From: CAVVZJ01 sp963752755
GTDB lineage: Bacteria; Planctomycetota; Planctomycetia; Isosphaerales; Isosphaeraceae
Assembly (NCBI GenBank): GCA_963752755.1
Contig: CAVVZJ010000001.1
Location: forward strand, 434,001-498,000
Reading direction: 5' to 3'
Length of the DNA stretch: 64,000 bases
A program made the translations under genes and the position numbers. Shown piece by piece: positions 9,431 to 19,084 of this stretch. Below the pieces are notes generated by a model. That model was not told where the DNA came from. It saw nothing but the letters and a program-made list of their open reading frames with translations, and made no database searches. Each line of letters starts with the position of its first letter. Within the stretch, counting starts at the first letter, position 1.

Positions 9431-10585
9431 TCAACGCTCGCCGTGGCCGCGGAAGAACTCAGCGATCGCGGTGACGACGTGGCGCTGGGCGTCCTCGGTC
9501 AGCTCGGGGTAGATCGGCAGGGCGATCGTCTGCCGGGCGGCGGCCTCGGACTGGGGGAAGTCGCCGGGCCGGTGGCCGAGGGAGGCGAAGCAAGCCTGGA
9601 GGTGGAGGGGGATCGGGTAATAGATCTCGGTGCCGATGTGGCGTTCGGTGAGGTGTTCGCGGAGGGTGTCGCGGGTGGCCTCGGGGACGCGGATGACGTA
9701 CTGGTTGTAGACGTGGAACCGGCCGGGACGCTCGACGGGCAGGGTGACGACCTCGGAGAGCCGGGCTTCGTCGAAGAGGGCGCGATAGCGGTCGGCGGCG
9801 TCGCGACGGGCGGCGGTCCAGTTGGGGAGGTGGCGGAGCTTGACGCGGAGCACGGCGGCCTGGATGGCGTCGAGTCGGGCGTTGTAGCCGACCTCCTGGT
9901 GGTGGTACTTCGGCTCCATGCCGTGCACGCGGAGCCGGCCGACCTGCTTCGCCAGAGACTCGTCGGTGGTCAGGACCATGCCGGCATCGCCGAAGCCGCC
10001 GAGGTTCTTCGACGGGTAGAAGCTCAAGGCCGCGGCGTCGCCGAGCTCGCCGACGGTGTGCCCTTTATAGCCGGCGCCGATGGCCTGGGCGGCGTCTTCG
10101 AGGACCTTCAGGCCGTGCTTGCGGGCGAGGGCGAGCAAGGGGTCCATGTCGGCGGACTGGCCGTAGAGATGGACCGGCAGGAGAGCGCGGGTCTTCGGGG
10201 TGAGCGCGGCCTCGACCAAGTCGGGGTCGATGTTGTAGGAGTCGGGCCGGATATCGACGAAGACGGGCTTCGCGCCGAGTCGCCAGACGGCGCCGGCGGT
10301 GGCGAAGAAGGTGTAGGGGGGCATGAGGACCTCGTCACCCGGCCCGAGGCCCCAGGCCAGCAAGGGCAGTAGCAGGGCGTCGGAGCCCGACGAGCAGCCG
10401 ATGGCGTGGGGGACGCGGCAATAGCGGGCGGCCTCCTCCTCGAAGCGGGCCACCTCGGGGCCAAGGACGAAGTGCTGGCTCTCGACGACGCGGCGGATCG
10501 CCTCGTCGATCTCGGCGCGGATGGACTGGTACTGCGCCTGGAGGTCGAGGGCGGGCACGGCCCTCGGTTCGGTCGCGATGCTCAC
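9431..10585 (-). CDS. DegT/DnrJ/EryC1/StrS-family PLP aminotransferase
   Basis: 384 residues, the usual length for sugar aminotransferases of this fold. It shows ALDLQAQYQSIRAEIDEAI at the N-terminus, CSSGSDALLLPLLAWG (PLP phosphate contact), an EDAAQAIGA loop with the conserved Asp, and SFYPSKNLGGFGDAG, whose Lys forms the internal aldimine. Such enzymes transaminate 3- or 4-keto nucleotide sugars for lipopolysaccharide or glycan synthesis. No other sugar pathway gene is adjacent, so the exact substrate is open. The start at 10585 gives a short N-terminal leader (MSIATEPRAVP). Confidence 0.88.
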   Translation of the reverse strand: MSIATEPRAVPALDLQAQYQSIRAEIDEAIRRVVESQHFVLGPEVARFEEEAARYCRVPHAIGCSSGSDALLLPLLAWGLGPGDEVLMPPYTFFATAGAVWRLGAKPVFVDIRPDSYNIDPDLVEAALTPKTRALLPVHLYGQSADMDPLLALARKHGLKVLEDAAQAIGAGYKGHTVGELGDAAALSFYPSKNLGGFGDAGMVLTTDESLAKQVGRLRVHGMEPKYHHQEVGYNARLDAIQAAVLRVKLRHLPNWTAARRDAADRYRALFDEARLSEVVTLPVERPGRFHVYNQYVIRVPEATRDTLREHLTERHIGTEIYYPIPLHLQACFASLGHRPGDFPQSEAAARQTIALPIYPELTEDAQRHVVTAIAEFFRGHGER

Positions 10586-10743
10586 GGGCGGTCACTCCTT
10601 GACGCCACGAAAGCGGATTTCGACGCGGGCGGTGGACGTCCGCCGTCGGTCGTCACTGGCCGAGCATCCCCATCCGTGGAGACGTGTTAAGGGTCGCACG
10701 GTAGCCAGTCGCCGGGGGGCCTGTCAATGGAGCTTCGCCGGTC

Positions 10744-11136
10744 TCAGGCGCCCAGAAACGCCCCGGTCTGCCGGACCCGCTCTGCAACCAGTTGATCGAG
10801 CAACGGATGCGGCCCCAGCGCCGGGCCGAGCAGGAAGGCGACGCCGGGATGAAGGCGTCGCAGCTCGTCGCGGGCGGCGGTCAGGTCGCGGGTCAGGTGG
10901 ACACCCGCGGCGAGGAAATAGGGGATCATCAGGACGCGATGGGCTCCGCGTTGCACGCAGAGGGCGCCGGCGGTGGCGATGTCGGGCTCGGCGAGTTCGA
11001 GGAAGGCGGGCTCGACGATCGGATAGTCACCCCGCGACGCCAGGCGGTCGGCGAGGTGGTGGAGGTCGTCGTTGGCCGGCGCGTGCCGGCTGCCGTGGGC
11101 GATGAGGAGGACAGCGGTGAGCGCTTCGGGGGTCAT
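10744..11136 (-). CDS. CbiX/SirB-type sirohydrochlorin chelatase, single domain
   Basis: 130 residues, the size of the single-domain class II chelatases. It opens with VLLIAHGSRHAPAN, containing the AHGSR metal/tetrapyrrole motif. Later elements are EPAFLELAEPDI and MIPYFLAAGVHLTRDL, with the second conserved His. Family members insert Co(II) or Fe(II) into sirohydrochlorin on the way to cobalamin or siroheme. Metal preference cannot be told from the sequence. No other tetrapyrrole gene is in the window. Confidence 0.85.
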   Translation of the reverse strand: MTPEALTAVLLIAHGSRHAPANDDLHHLADRLASRGDYPIVEPAFLELAEPDIATAGALCVQRGAHRVLMIPYFLAAGVHLTRDLTAARDELRRLHPGVAFLLGPALGPHPLLDQLVAERVRQTGAFLGA

Positions 11137-11280
11137 CGGGAGATTCTAGGCGAACTGTTGGGGACGTCAAATGCGTGGCAGCCTGTGCGGCGTTTGTGAG
11201 GGTTGACCGGCTTCACAGACTGATCCACACGCCCTAAAATGCCAGACGTTCGGATGTTGCCAACTTCAAGGAGCCCTGCC

Positions 11281-12093
<813 letters not shown>

Positions 12094-12219
12094 TAGTCGG
12101 GTCAGCGCCAGGTGTGAGGGGGGGAGTCGCGTGGACCAATCCGGGATGCAGGCGTCTGTTCCTCGATTGACGTCGGCGCGACTGGTCGTCTCGGCCTCGG
12201 CCTGGCGCTCGCCGCGCTG

Positions 12220-14325
12220 GTGCTGTCGCTCGTGCCCGATCTCTGGGGACTGCTGCCGCGTCCGCTCCGGAGAGATTCGATCGCGACCATCCTGGTGGGG
12301 GCCGCGGTGGGATACAAACTCCTCGTGGCGCTGGAGCGGCGATCGAAGCCCGGTCCCCTGACGAGGCGAGCGCATTGCGCTCGACTCTGGCTCGACCGGG
12401 CCACGGCGCGGGTCTTTCCGGTCGGCCTGACGGCTCTCGTCGGCCTGGGCTGCGTCGGCCTGCTCCTGACGTGGCTGCCGCATTACCTGACCTGGCCCTG
12501 GTGTCGCGACGTCGATTGCTACGCGATGCTGGCCCTGGGTTGGGAACGCGGCATCCTGCCGTACCGGGATGTGCGCGCGTACAACTTTCCCGGTCATATC
12601 TATCTGCACTGGCTGCTCGGCAAGGTCACTGGCTGGGGCGGGACCGTGCCTTTCTACGCACTCGACGCGGCGGCGGTGGTGGGACTGGGACTGGCGCTGG
12701 TCTTCTGGAGCCGGCGACGGCTCGGCGGGGCCTTGCCGGGGCTGGTGGGGTACGTCGGCTTCCTGATGTTCTACCTGGGTCTCGAATTCGAGCAGGTCGC
12801 CGAGCGTGACTGGCACGCGACCTTGCTGGCTTCACTGGCCCTGCTGGCGGCCGAGACGTGGCCGGGCCGTCGCGGGCGGCTCGGCGCGGCCGGGGCGCTG
12901 GCATTGGCGATGATCATCCGGCCGCATACGGTGCTCTTCCTGCCGGCGGTGGCCTGCGCGGTGGTCGAGGGGGCAACGCGGGAATCGGCAGCGCGGGGCG
13001 TCGCCTGGCGTGCGCTTGGGTCATGGAGCCTGTGGCTGAGCCTGGGCCTGCTGCTGGGGTTCGCACCCGTGCTGCTGGCGGGGATTGGCGATGACCTGGC
13101 GGCCAGCCTGAGGATCGCGGCCTACGGCGGGCCGTACAGCCAGGCGACGGGATCGTCGATGCGGGCGGCCTTCCTCGACCCGTTCCGGACCTGGCGGACA
13201 TGGGCCGTTCTCGCGGGCTTGCTGGGGACGGCCGCCTTCGGGCCGTCGAGTCTGCGACGCTCCGCCCGCACCTGGACCGTCGCCTGGCTCGGCGCCTTGA
13301 TCTATGCTCCGCTGCACCCGGTCCAGCATGCCTACCTCGCGCACCCGCGGGAACTTGTCGGATCGATCGCGCTGGGCCTGCCCGTCGCCTGGCTGGTGAC
13401 GAGCACGCGACTGGCATCGCCGCTGCGACTGCTGGCGATCCTGCTGGTCCTGCACGAGGCGATGCCGACGGTTCCGCGATTCTGCCTGCCGACGGCGAGC
13501 CTCCGCTCGCTCGGACCGCTGGTGCGGGGCGAGGAGCCGATGATCCCGCCGCCTGGCTCGGGACGCTTCTTCAAGGCCGGCAACCACGACTATTATCCCT
13601 GGGATGACTATTGTGCCGTGCTAGACTACATCCGCCGTACGACCTCGCCGGAAACCTTTGTGGCGAACGTGTTGCGGCATGTCCCATTTCCGCCCGTGAA
13701 TGGGCCGACCGGTCGGCCGTCACCCTTCCTGGCGGAGTCCGGGATCTGCTGGATGTGGCTCGTCTCGGAGAACCGGGATGAGCCGTTCGCCGCGGAGCTG
13801 GAGCGGGCGACAGACTCGGTCGTCGTCTGGTGCCCCGCGGAGTCGCGGACCGAACCTCGTTTGCGGTTGCCGCGGCTGACGTCGGTCATCCTCCGCCTCT
13901 ATCGACCGTCCGCCCGATTCGGACGGATCGAGGTCTGGCGGAGGAAGACCGAGGCGGAGTTGTCTCGAGGACGCGGGGATGTGCCCGTCGAAAGCAATCA
14001 GTCCTCGTCCTCGTCCTCCTCGTCCTCGTCCGCGTCGGGACAGGACGAAGGCGGCACGGACAGGCGGGGGCATGACGGCGCGGCGGCCCTTGATGGCCTT
14101 CCAGATGTCCTGTCCGGTTTCAACAAATGCCGCTCGTCGCCTCTATTCGATACGCCGAAAAGACTTAAGCCTGGCCCGAGGCGATATCCCATCCGTCGCG
14201 GGCCATCTCGTTCGCGGTGCCAATGCTTGGCGTCACTTGTCCACCCGCGCCCGCTCCTGGACGACGGCGTCCAGCGCCTCACGGTAATACGCCCGCGACG
14301 GGGCCATTGCGATCGCCTTCCGTAA
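12220..14325 (+). CDS. Polytopic membrane protein, glycosyltransferase-like; C-terminus runs into repeat A
   Basis: About ten hydrophobic segments spread over residues 1-400 (for example VFPVGLTALVGLGCVGLLL and WLSLGLLLGFAPVLLAG). A short extracytoplasmic-like loop carries WCRDVDCYAMLALGWERG, placed as in GT-C/ArnT-type mannosyltransferases with an early Asp pair. A soluble C-terminal domain follows (NHDYYPWDDYCAVLDYIRR). The GTG at 12220 falls inside the first hydrophobic helix. The frame starting at 12131 (MDQSGMQASVPRL) may be the true N-terminus, joined by a shift near 12180. Conserved-looking sequence ends at about 13965 (RIEVWRRKTEAE). Everything after it is antisense to repeat A and the kinase 3' end, so the natural stop has been lost or was never there. 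Confidence 0.6.
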   Translation: MLSLVPDLWGLLPRPLRRDSIATILVGAAVGYKLLVALERRSKPGPLTRRAHCARLWLDRATARVFPVGLTALVGLGCVGLLLTWLPHYLTWPWCRDVDCYAMLALGWERGILPYRDVRAYNFPGHIYLHWLLGKVTGWGGTVPFYALDAAAVVGLGLALVFWSRRRLGGALPGLVGYVGFLMFYLGLEFEQVAERDWHATLLASLALLAAETWPGRRGRLGAAGALALAMIIRPHTVLFLPAVACAVVEGATRESAARGVAWRALGSWSLWLSLGLLLGFAPVLLAGIGDDLAASLRIAAYGGPYSQATGSSMRAAFLDPFRTWRTWAVLAGLLGTAAFGPSSLRRSARTWTVAWLGALIYAPLHPVQHAYLAHPRELVGSIALGLPVAWLVTSTRLASPLRLLAILLVLHEAMPTVPRFCLPTASLRSLGPLVRGEEPMIPPPGSGRFFKAGNHDYYPWDDYCAVLDYIRRTTSPETFVANVLRHVPFPPVNGPTGRPSPFLAESGICWMWLVSENRDEPFAAELERATDSVVVWCPAESRTEPRLRLPRLTSVILRLYRPSARFGRIEVWRRKTEAELSRGRGDVPVESNQSSSSSSSSSSASGQDEGGTDRRGHDGAAALDGLPDVLSGFNKCRSSPLFDTPKRLKPGPRRYPIRRGPSRSRCQCLASLVHPRPLLDDGVQRLTVIRPRRGHCDRLP
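13998..14215 (-). repeat. Direct repeat A: remnant of a phosphoesterase-type 3' end
   Basis: Read on the minus strand it encodes RRRAAFVETGQDIWKAIKG, then VMPPPVRAAFV and, after a shift, an acidic tail ending DEDED-stop. The same tail occurs intact at the end of the phosphoesterase gene (stop at 61574) and again as repeat B (16919-17140). A and B also share about 85 bp of further upstream sequence, including CCGTCGCGGGCC. No full gene is attached here. Confidence 0.65.
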
Positions 14326-16644
14326 CCATTGCTCGGCCCCCGCCAAGTCGTCCCGCTTGCGGTAGACCAGCCCCACATTGAAGTAGATTGCGGCGGCGTC
14401 CGGGTCGATCGCGATCGCGGCGCGGTAGCTCGCCTCGGCGCCGTCCAGGTCGCCCTTCGCCAGCAGCAGGTTTCCCAGGCCGACCTGGGCCGCGGCGTAC
14501 TTGGGGTACTTCCGGCCGAGCTCGATCGCCCGGCGGGAGCACGCCTCCGCCTCGCCCCAGTTGCGCCATGCCCCGCCAGGCCACGCTGAGCAGGTTGTGG
14601 GGGTACGGGCTGTCCGGCCGGAGGGCGACCGCCACCCGCGCCCAGGTGAGCATCTCCGGGAGCCGGTCGTCGCTCGTCCCCCACAGGCGGAGGGCGATCC
14701 GGTACGCCAGCAGGTAGTCCGCCGGGTGGGTCCGCCAGGCGGCGGCCATGAGCCGCACCCCGTCCTCGAACGGCACCATTCGGTGATACCCGACCGAGGC
14801 CGCGAACCAGGCCGGGACCTCCGACCCGTCGAGCGCCCCGACCGCGCCCGCACCCGGCCCTCGTCGCCGGCCCGGATCGCCGACCGGATCGCCACCCGGC
14901 CGGGGTCCGGGTCGAGCCGGTCGAGAAGTTGGCACAGGTGCGGCCACTCCGGGTCGGTGCAGAACCACTCGCCCAGCCCGGCGACCAGCGCGGCCGACAC
15001 CCGGGACGCCCGCACGGCGTCGGCCGCCGCATCCGTGCCGCCGCCCACGTCCAGCCCGTACCGGGCGAACACCGCCCGGTATCGCCCCGACATGTCGGCC
15101 TTGTCCGGCATGCTGATGTCGCCCGGCGACCAGCTCAGGTCTTCGATCTCCCGCAGGGCGCGGACGAGGTCCCGGTCACGCCTCGCCACCGCCAGCCGCT
15201 CCCGGAGCTCGGCCGGCCCCGCCGCGACGAGCCGCTCCTCGGCCAGCGGCAGGGCCAGCTCCGCCGCGGCGAGGTCGCCCGCCGAGAGGGCCCCCTCCGC
15301 CCTGGCCAGCGCGGCGGTGGCCTCCTGCCTGTCACGCTCGGCCGCCACCGCCCGCTCCGTCACGCGGAGCGACGCCTGATGGTCCAGCCACCACCCTCCA
15401 CCCCCGACGAGGGCGAGGATCACCACGACCGCCGCCGCGATTGCCCGCTGCAAGCGCCGCCGCCTCCGCTGCTCGGCGACCCTCACCTCAGCCGCTGCCC
15501 GCTCCCGCTCCGCTGCCAGGGCCCGCTCCTCGGCCGCCGCCCGCAGGCCGGCGACCTCTTCCGCCACCGCCCCGGCGTCCGGCGGCCGGCCCGCCGGGTC
15601 GGAGGCCAGGCACCGCTTGCAGAGCGCCACCAGCTCCGGCTCGGCGTCGCAGCCGTCCAGCCCGGCCAGGCACGCGGCTAGGTCGACGCGGACGGCCATC
15701 AGCCGGACCGCCCTGGAATTGGCCCCCACGTAGGGCGGGCGGCCGGTCAGGATCACCGCCAGGATGGCCCCCAGGCCGAACACGTCGCTGCGCGGGCCGA
15801 CCCGATCGACGTCGCCCGCCGCCTGCTCGGGCGCCATGTAGGCCGGCGTCCCCAGGATGCTCCCCGCCTGCGTGAACGAGGCGTCCGAGCCGTCGTCGTC
15901 CGAGCCCTGGATGACGGTGCCGCCCGACGTCTCGCCGAAGTCGGTGTCGTCGGAGTCGAGGACGACGACGGGGCCGCCTATCCTCTCGCCGGGGGCGGTG
16001 TCGGGAGCGACGGGGCCAGCCGTCGCCGTCCGGACCTTGGCCAGGCCCCAATCCATGACCTGCACCTCGCCGAAGCTGCCCACCATCACGTTCGACGGCT
16101 TCAGGTCCCGGTGGATGACCTGGTGGGCGTGGGCATACGCCACTGCCTGGCAGACCTGCTCGAAGACGGCCACGAACCGGCCGCGCTCGGCGTCGGAGTC
16201 GGGCCGCCGTTGCAGCAGCTCGTCGAGCGTGCGGCCCTTGATGAGCTTCATGGCCAGGAAGGGCCGGCCGTCGGGGAGTGTGCCGTAGTCGTGCACCGGC
16301 GGGATGGCGGGGTGCTGCAACTGGGCAGTGATGTGGGCCTCGTCGGCGAATCGGCGGGCGACGCGCGAGCCGGGGGCGAAATCTTGCTGGAGAACCTTGA
16401 CGGCCACCTCGCGGCCCAGGGCGGTGTCGGTGGCGCGCCAGATGGCACCCATGCCGCCGCGGGCGATCTCGGCGAGCATCCGGTAGCGGTCGGTGTGCAG
16501 CGGGGCGGGTGAGCCGGGTGTAGCCGGGCGTGGCGGGGCCGCGGGGTCGGAGTTGGACCAGTCGGACGTGAGGTCGCTGCCATCCGGCGCGCACGTCGGT
16601 GCGCCGCCGGGGGGCTCGTCCTGGGACTGACCATGCTCGGGCAT
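14233..16644 (-). CDS. Membrane-anchored Ser/Thr protein kinase (Pkn) with TPR domain, two compensating frameshifts
   Basis: The N-terminal kinase domain (~53-365) has the Gly loop ARGGMGAIW, VAIK-type Lys83, catalytic HRDLKPSN (178-185), DWG in place of DFG (198-200), and YMAPEQ. A single transmembrane helix (AIAAAVVVILALVGGGGWWL) at ~420 separates it from a helical region and C-terminal TPRs (GNLLLAKGDLDGAEASYRAAI and two more). Between about 14850 and 14570 the continuous ORF is nonsense. The adjacent frame reads sensibly there (VPAWFAASVGYHRMVPF, WARVAVALRPDSPYPHNLL), so two opposite shifts are needed. Kinases of this layout phosphorylate cytoplasmic targets in response to cues from outside. 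The gene is flanked by direct repeats A and B. Confidence 0.8.
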   Translation of the reverse strand: MPEHGQSQDEPPGGAPTCAPDGSDLTSDWSNSDPAAPPRPATPGSPAPLHTDRYRMLAEIARGGMGAIWRATDTALGREVAVKVLQQDFAPGSRVARRFADEAHITAQLQHPAIPPVHDYGTLPDGRPFLAMKLIKGRTLDELLQRRPDSDAERGRFVAVFEQVCQAVAYAHAHQVIHRDLKPSNVMVGSFGEVQVMDWGLAKVRTATAGPVAPDTAPGERIGGPVVVLDSDDTDFGETSGGTVIQGSDDDGSDASFTQAGSILGTPAYMAPEQAAGDVDRVGPRSDVFGLGAILAVILTGRPPYVGANSRAVRLMAVRVDLAACLAGLDGCDAEPELVALCKRCLASDPAGRPPDAGAVAEEVAGLRAAAEERALAAERERAAAEVRVAEQRRRRRLQRAIAAAVVVILALVGGGGWWLDHQASLRVTERAVAAERDRQEATAALARAEGALSAGDLAAAELALPLAEERLVAAGPAELRERLAVARRDRDLVRALREIEDLSWSPGDISMPDKADMSGRYRAVFARYGLDVGGGTDAAADAVRASRVSAALVAGLGEWFCTDPEWPHLCQLLDRLDPDPGRVAIRSAIRAGDEGRVRARSGRSTGRRSRPGSRPRSGITEWCRSRTGCGSWPPPGGPTRRTTCWRTGSPSACGGRATTGSRRCSPGRGWRSPSGRTARTPTTCSAWPGGAWRNWGEAEACSRRAIELGRKYPKYAAAQVGLGNLLLAKGDLDGAEASYRAAIAIDPDAAAIYFNVGLVYRKRDDLAGAEQWLRKAIAMAPSRAYYREALDAVVQERARVDK

Positions 16645-16688
16645 CGCCGGCGCCTCATTTCAGCTGTGACGGTGGCGTTCTGCCGCCC

Positions 16689-16718
16689 ATTATAGCCGCC
16701 GGCCTTCGAGTCGGTCAC
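16689..16718 (-). promoter_or_regulatory. Sigma-70-like promoter of the kinase gene
   Basis: On the minus strand a perfect TATAAT (complement of 16689-16694) lies ~45 bp before the kinase ATG. An 18-bp spacer separates it from GTGACC (16713-16718), a partial -35. The remaining gap to repeat B (16719-16918) shows no gene. Confidence 0.45.
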
Positions 16719-16918
16719 GCCGGTGCTGCTCTCCCTCCAGTTGAAGCACTCGGCGGGCCCGGCCGCGACCCGCTGAGACTCGCCGGCCTTCTTGCCGGAG
16801 ACGATTCCCTTCGTCTCCGATTGAGTGGCTGGGATCCGTCCTCGGGACTGGTCTCCCCGGCAGTAACACCCGGAGCCGGGGCCCGAGGGCGGACCCCCAC
16901 CCACCCCGCCAGGGGCGA

Positions 16919-17140
16919 TCAATCGTCGTCCTCATCCTCGCCCGCCGACTCGGGGCGGGGCAGGACGAACGCCGCGCGGACGGGCGGGGGCATGACGGAG
17001 TCGGGGCCTTTCACTGCACGCCAGAAGTCCCGTACGGTTTCAACAGATGCCACTCGTCGTCTCAACCCACTGCCCTGAAAAGAATTGCGTCTAGGTATCG
17101 GACGCCCTGTTGTCCGTCGCGGGCCGTCTCGTTGGCCGGG
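16919..17140 (-). repeat. Direct repeat B: second phosphoesterase-type 3' end remnant
   Basis: On the minus strand it reads RRRVASVETVRDFWRAVKG, PDSVMPPPVRAAFVLPRPE and an acidic end EDEDDD-stop in one unbroken frame. Its last ~22 bases around the stop match the sequence at the right prophage border (61572-61593) at about 19 positions. It is the same orientation as repeat A, 2.7 kb away, with the kinase gene between them. Confidence 0.65.
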
Positions 17141-17308
17141 CGGCTATGACACCATCCAGCCATCGACGCCCCGGATCGTCCCGGTCTGGGGCGTCTCCTT
17201 ACCTTCACGAAGGGCTCCGTCAGCGGCATTGGGACGTAGGCCGTCTTCTCGCCGTCCTCAAATCAGGTTCATCCGGATCTTGCGTACTTGGCCACGACGC
17301 TCTGTTCT

Positions 17309-17342
17309 GGGGGCGGGACCAGAGGCCGCAGTTCCCGCCCCC
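17309..17342 (+). other. Perfect 10-bp inverted repeat in the gap before the porin gene
   Basis: GGGGGCGGGA pairs with TCCCGCCCCC over a 14-base loop, followed by a pyrimidine-rich run (CTCCTACCCCC). It sits in a ~550-bp gene-free stretch (17141-17691). Nothing else there is convincing, although short frames exist on both strands. Terminator-like, but no clear gene ends just before it. Confidence 0.3.
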
Positions 17343-17691
17343 TGACTCCTACCCCCTTCCCTCTTCTCTGTGTCCGTCCGTTAATTCGTGGTGCCGAGGG
17401 GAGCTGGGAGAGGCTGTCCGGCCGCATCCATTCCGATTCGTGCATGATCCCGTCGAGTTGGAGTCAATGGCTGGTACGCGAAAACCGGATGAGCCTGTTT
17501 CGGGGAGCAGGCAACATCGATTGGGGCGGATGGACGGGCACCTTCATCTCGGCCTGGTAAGCTCAAGATGAATACTCGCGCCAGACGATAGAATTGGTCA
17601 AATCAGTGATGTGATTTCGGTTGGGGCTTTCCCATGGTGCCTAGCATGGAGAAGGCACCTGGTAGAAGCCTGTCAATCGGGAGAGCTTTCG

Positions 17692-19038
17692 ATGCGATGG
17701 AAACTCTCGATCGGCATAAGCCTCTGGGCCTTGGCGGTGCAGGTGGTCACTGCTCGCGGGCAGGAGGTCCCGCCGTCGGGGGCCGTGCTCGGGGAAAACA
17801 CGCAGCCGGTGGACGTCGGGAACATCAGGCAGCCCCTGATCGGGGCGGGATTGGAACCGGAGTCGAGACCGGCGGCCTGGGCGGAGGAACTTGACTTTAA
17901 CGCCCCAACCCGATTCCGACTGGGGCCGACGCCGGTCTCGCAAGTGGGACTCCTCATGGAAGCCCTGCGCCTTCGCGAACTGTTCGGCGAGAGCCGGATC
18001 CGGACCTTCGGTTGGGTGGAGGGCGGCTACACCGGCGCGTCGACCGGCCAAGGATTGCTCAATGTCGAGCCCCGACTGAATCGCTTCGGTAACGAGTTCC
18101 TGCTCAATGAGATCGGCCTCGTCCTTGAGCGTCCGCTCGAGCAGGACCACTTCAACCTGGGGTTCCTCGTGAGGTACTTCGCGGGCGCCGACGCGGCCAC
18201 CGGCCAACCCAAGGGCGGCATCGGCTCGACGATCACCAACTCGCACTTCAGCCAGGATTTCCGAGACCTGCTCATCTCGGCGCACCTGCCGGTCATCACG
18301 GAAGGCGGATTGGACTTCTTCCTCGGCCGCATGAACACGATCATCGGCTACAACGGCTTCCTTGCCCCTTACCGCCCGTTCTACTCCAGCGATTATCAAT
18401 TCTTCTACTCGCAGGATGGCGCCTTCACCGGCTTCCTGACGAACCTGCACGTCTCCGACCGCCTCGACATCTGGAACGGCATGACGCTCGGCGCCAACAC
18501 CTTTTTCGTGACGCGGAGCGCCGACTCCTACTGCTACATCGGCCAGGTCAACTACTGGCTGACCGAGGAGCGGAGGACGCGGCTGACCGGCTCGGTCTAC
18601 ACAGGACCGAACGCCATCTTCGCCGCGCCGGGGATGGCGGGTGACTACGTCACGATGGTGGAACTGCGCCTCCAGCAGAACTGGAGTCCACGATTCACCC
18701 AGATCGTCCAGTCAAACATGGGCTGGGACGCGAACACGCCGGTGGGCACCGGCTCGTGGTATGGCCTCTACACGCTCCTGCTCATGCACCTGACGCCGAC
18801 GTTCGACGTGAACTTCCGCGCGGAGTGGTTCGACGACGTCCAGGGAACCCGGACCGGGTTCGACGCCAACTACGCCGAGACGACCCTCGGCTTCAACTGG
18901 CATCCGGTCAAGTACTTGGAGATCCGACCCGAGATCCGGGGCGACTTTGCCGACACGCCGGTCTTCGGTAGCTCCAGCAGGCTCAGCCTGCATCAGAGCC
19001 AGCTGACGGGCGGGATCAGCTTCCTCGTGAAGTTCTGA
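17692..19038 (+). CDS. BBP2-type outer-membrane beta-barrel porin
   Basis: ATG 17692 follows GGGAGAG and begins a signal peptide (MRWKLSIGISLWALAVQVV, cut near ARGQ). This is preferred to the 27-codon upstream extension. The mature protein is rich in alternating aromatic/polar strands (GWVEGGYTG, LGFLVRYFAG, VNFRAEWFDDVQGTRTGFD) and ends with ISFLVKF, a C-terminal Phe as in outer-membrane barrels. Length and motifs fit the OmpL/BBP2 porin family. It is followed 46 bp later by a TolC-like gene on the same strand, so the two may be co-transcribed. Confidence 0.78.
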   Translation: MRWKLSIGISLWALAVQVVTARGQEVPPSGAVLGENTQPVDVGNIRQPLIGAGLEPESRPAAWAEELDFNAPTRFRLGPTPVSQVGLLMEALRLRELFGESRIRTFGWVEGGYTGASTGQGLLNVEPRLNRFGNEFLLNEIGLVLERPLEQDHFNLGFLVRYFAGADAATGQPKGGIGSTITNSHFSQDFRDLLISAHLPVITEGGLDFFLGRMNTIIGYNGFLAPYRPFYSSDYQFFYSQDGAFTGFLTNLHVSDRLDIWNGMTLGANTFFVTRSADSYCYIGQVNYWLTEERRTRLTGSVYTGPNAIFAAPGMAGDYVTMVELRLQQNWSPRFTQIVQSNMGWDANTPVGTGSWYGLYTLLLMHLTPTFDVNFRAEWFDDVQGTRTGFDANYAETTLGFNWHPVKYLEIRPEIRGDFADTPVFGSSSRLSLHQSQLTGGISFLVKF

Positions 19039-19084
19039 GTCCGGGGGGACGATGGTCGTCTCGGACAGGAGGCTGAGGACAGGG

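Noticed and set aside
13998..14040. Poly-serine coding tract as a functional protein domain
   Set aside because: It is the antisense of the acidic (Asp/Glu) codons of repeat A.
13998..15032. Minus-strand frame ending in an acidic DEDED tail as a separate gene
   Set aside because: It is the out-of-frame middle of the kinase gene joined to repeat A; only the tail is meaningful.
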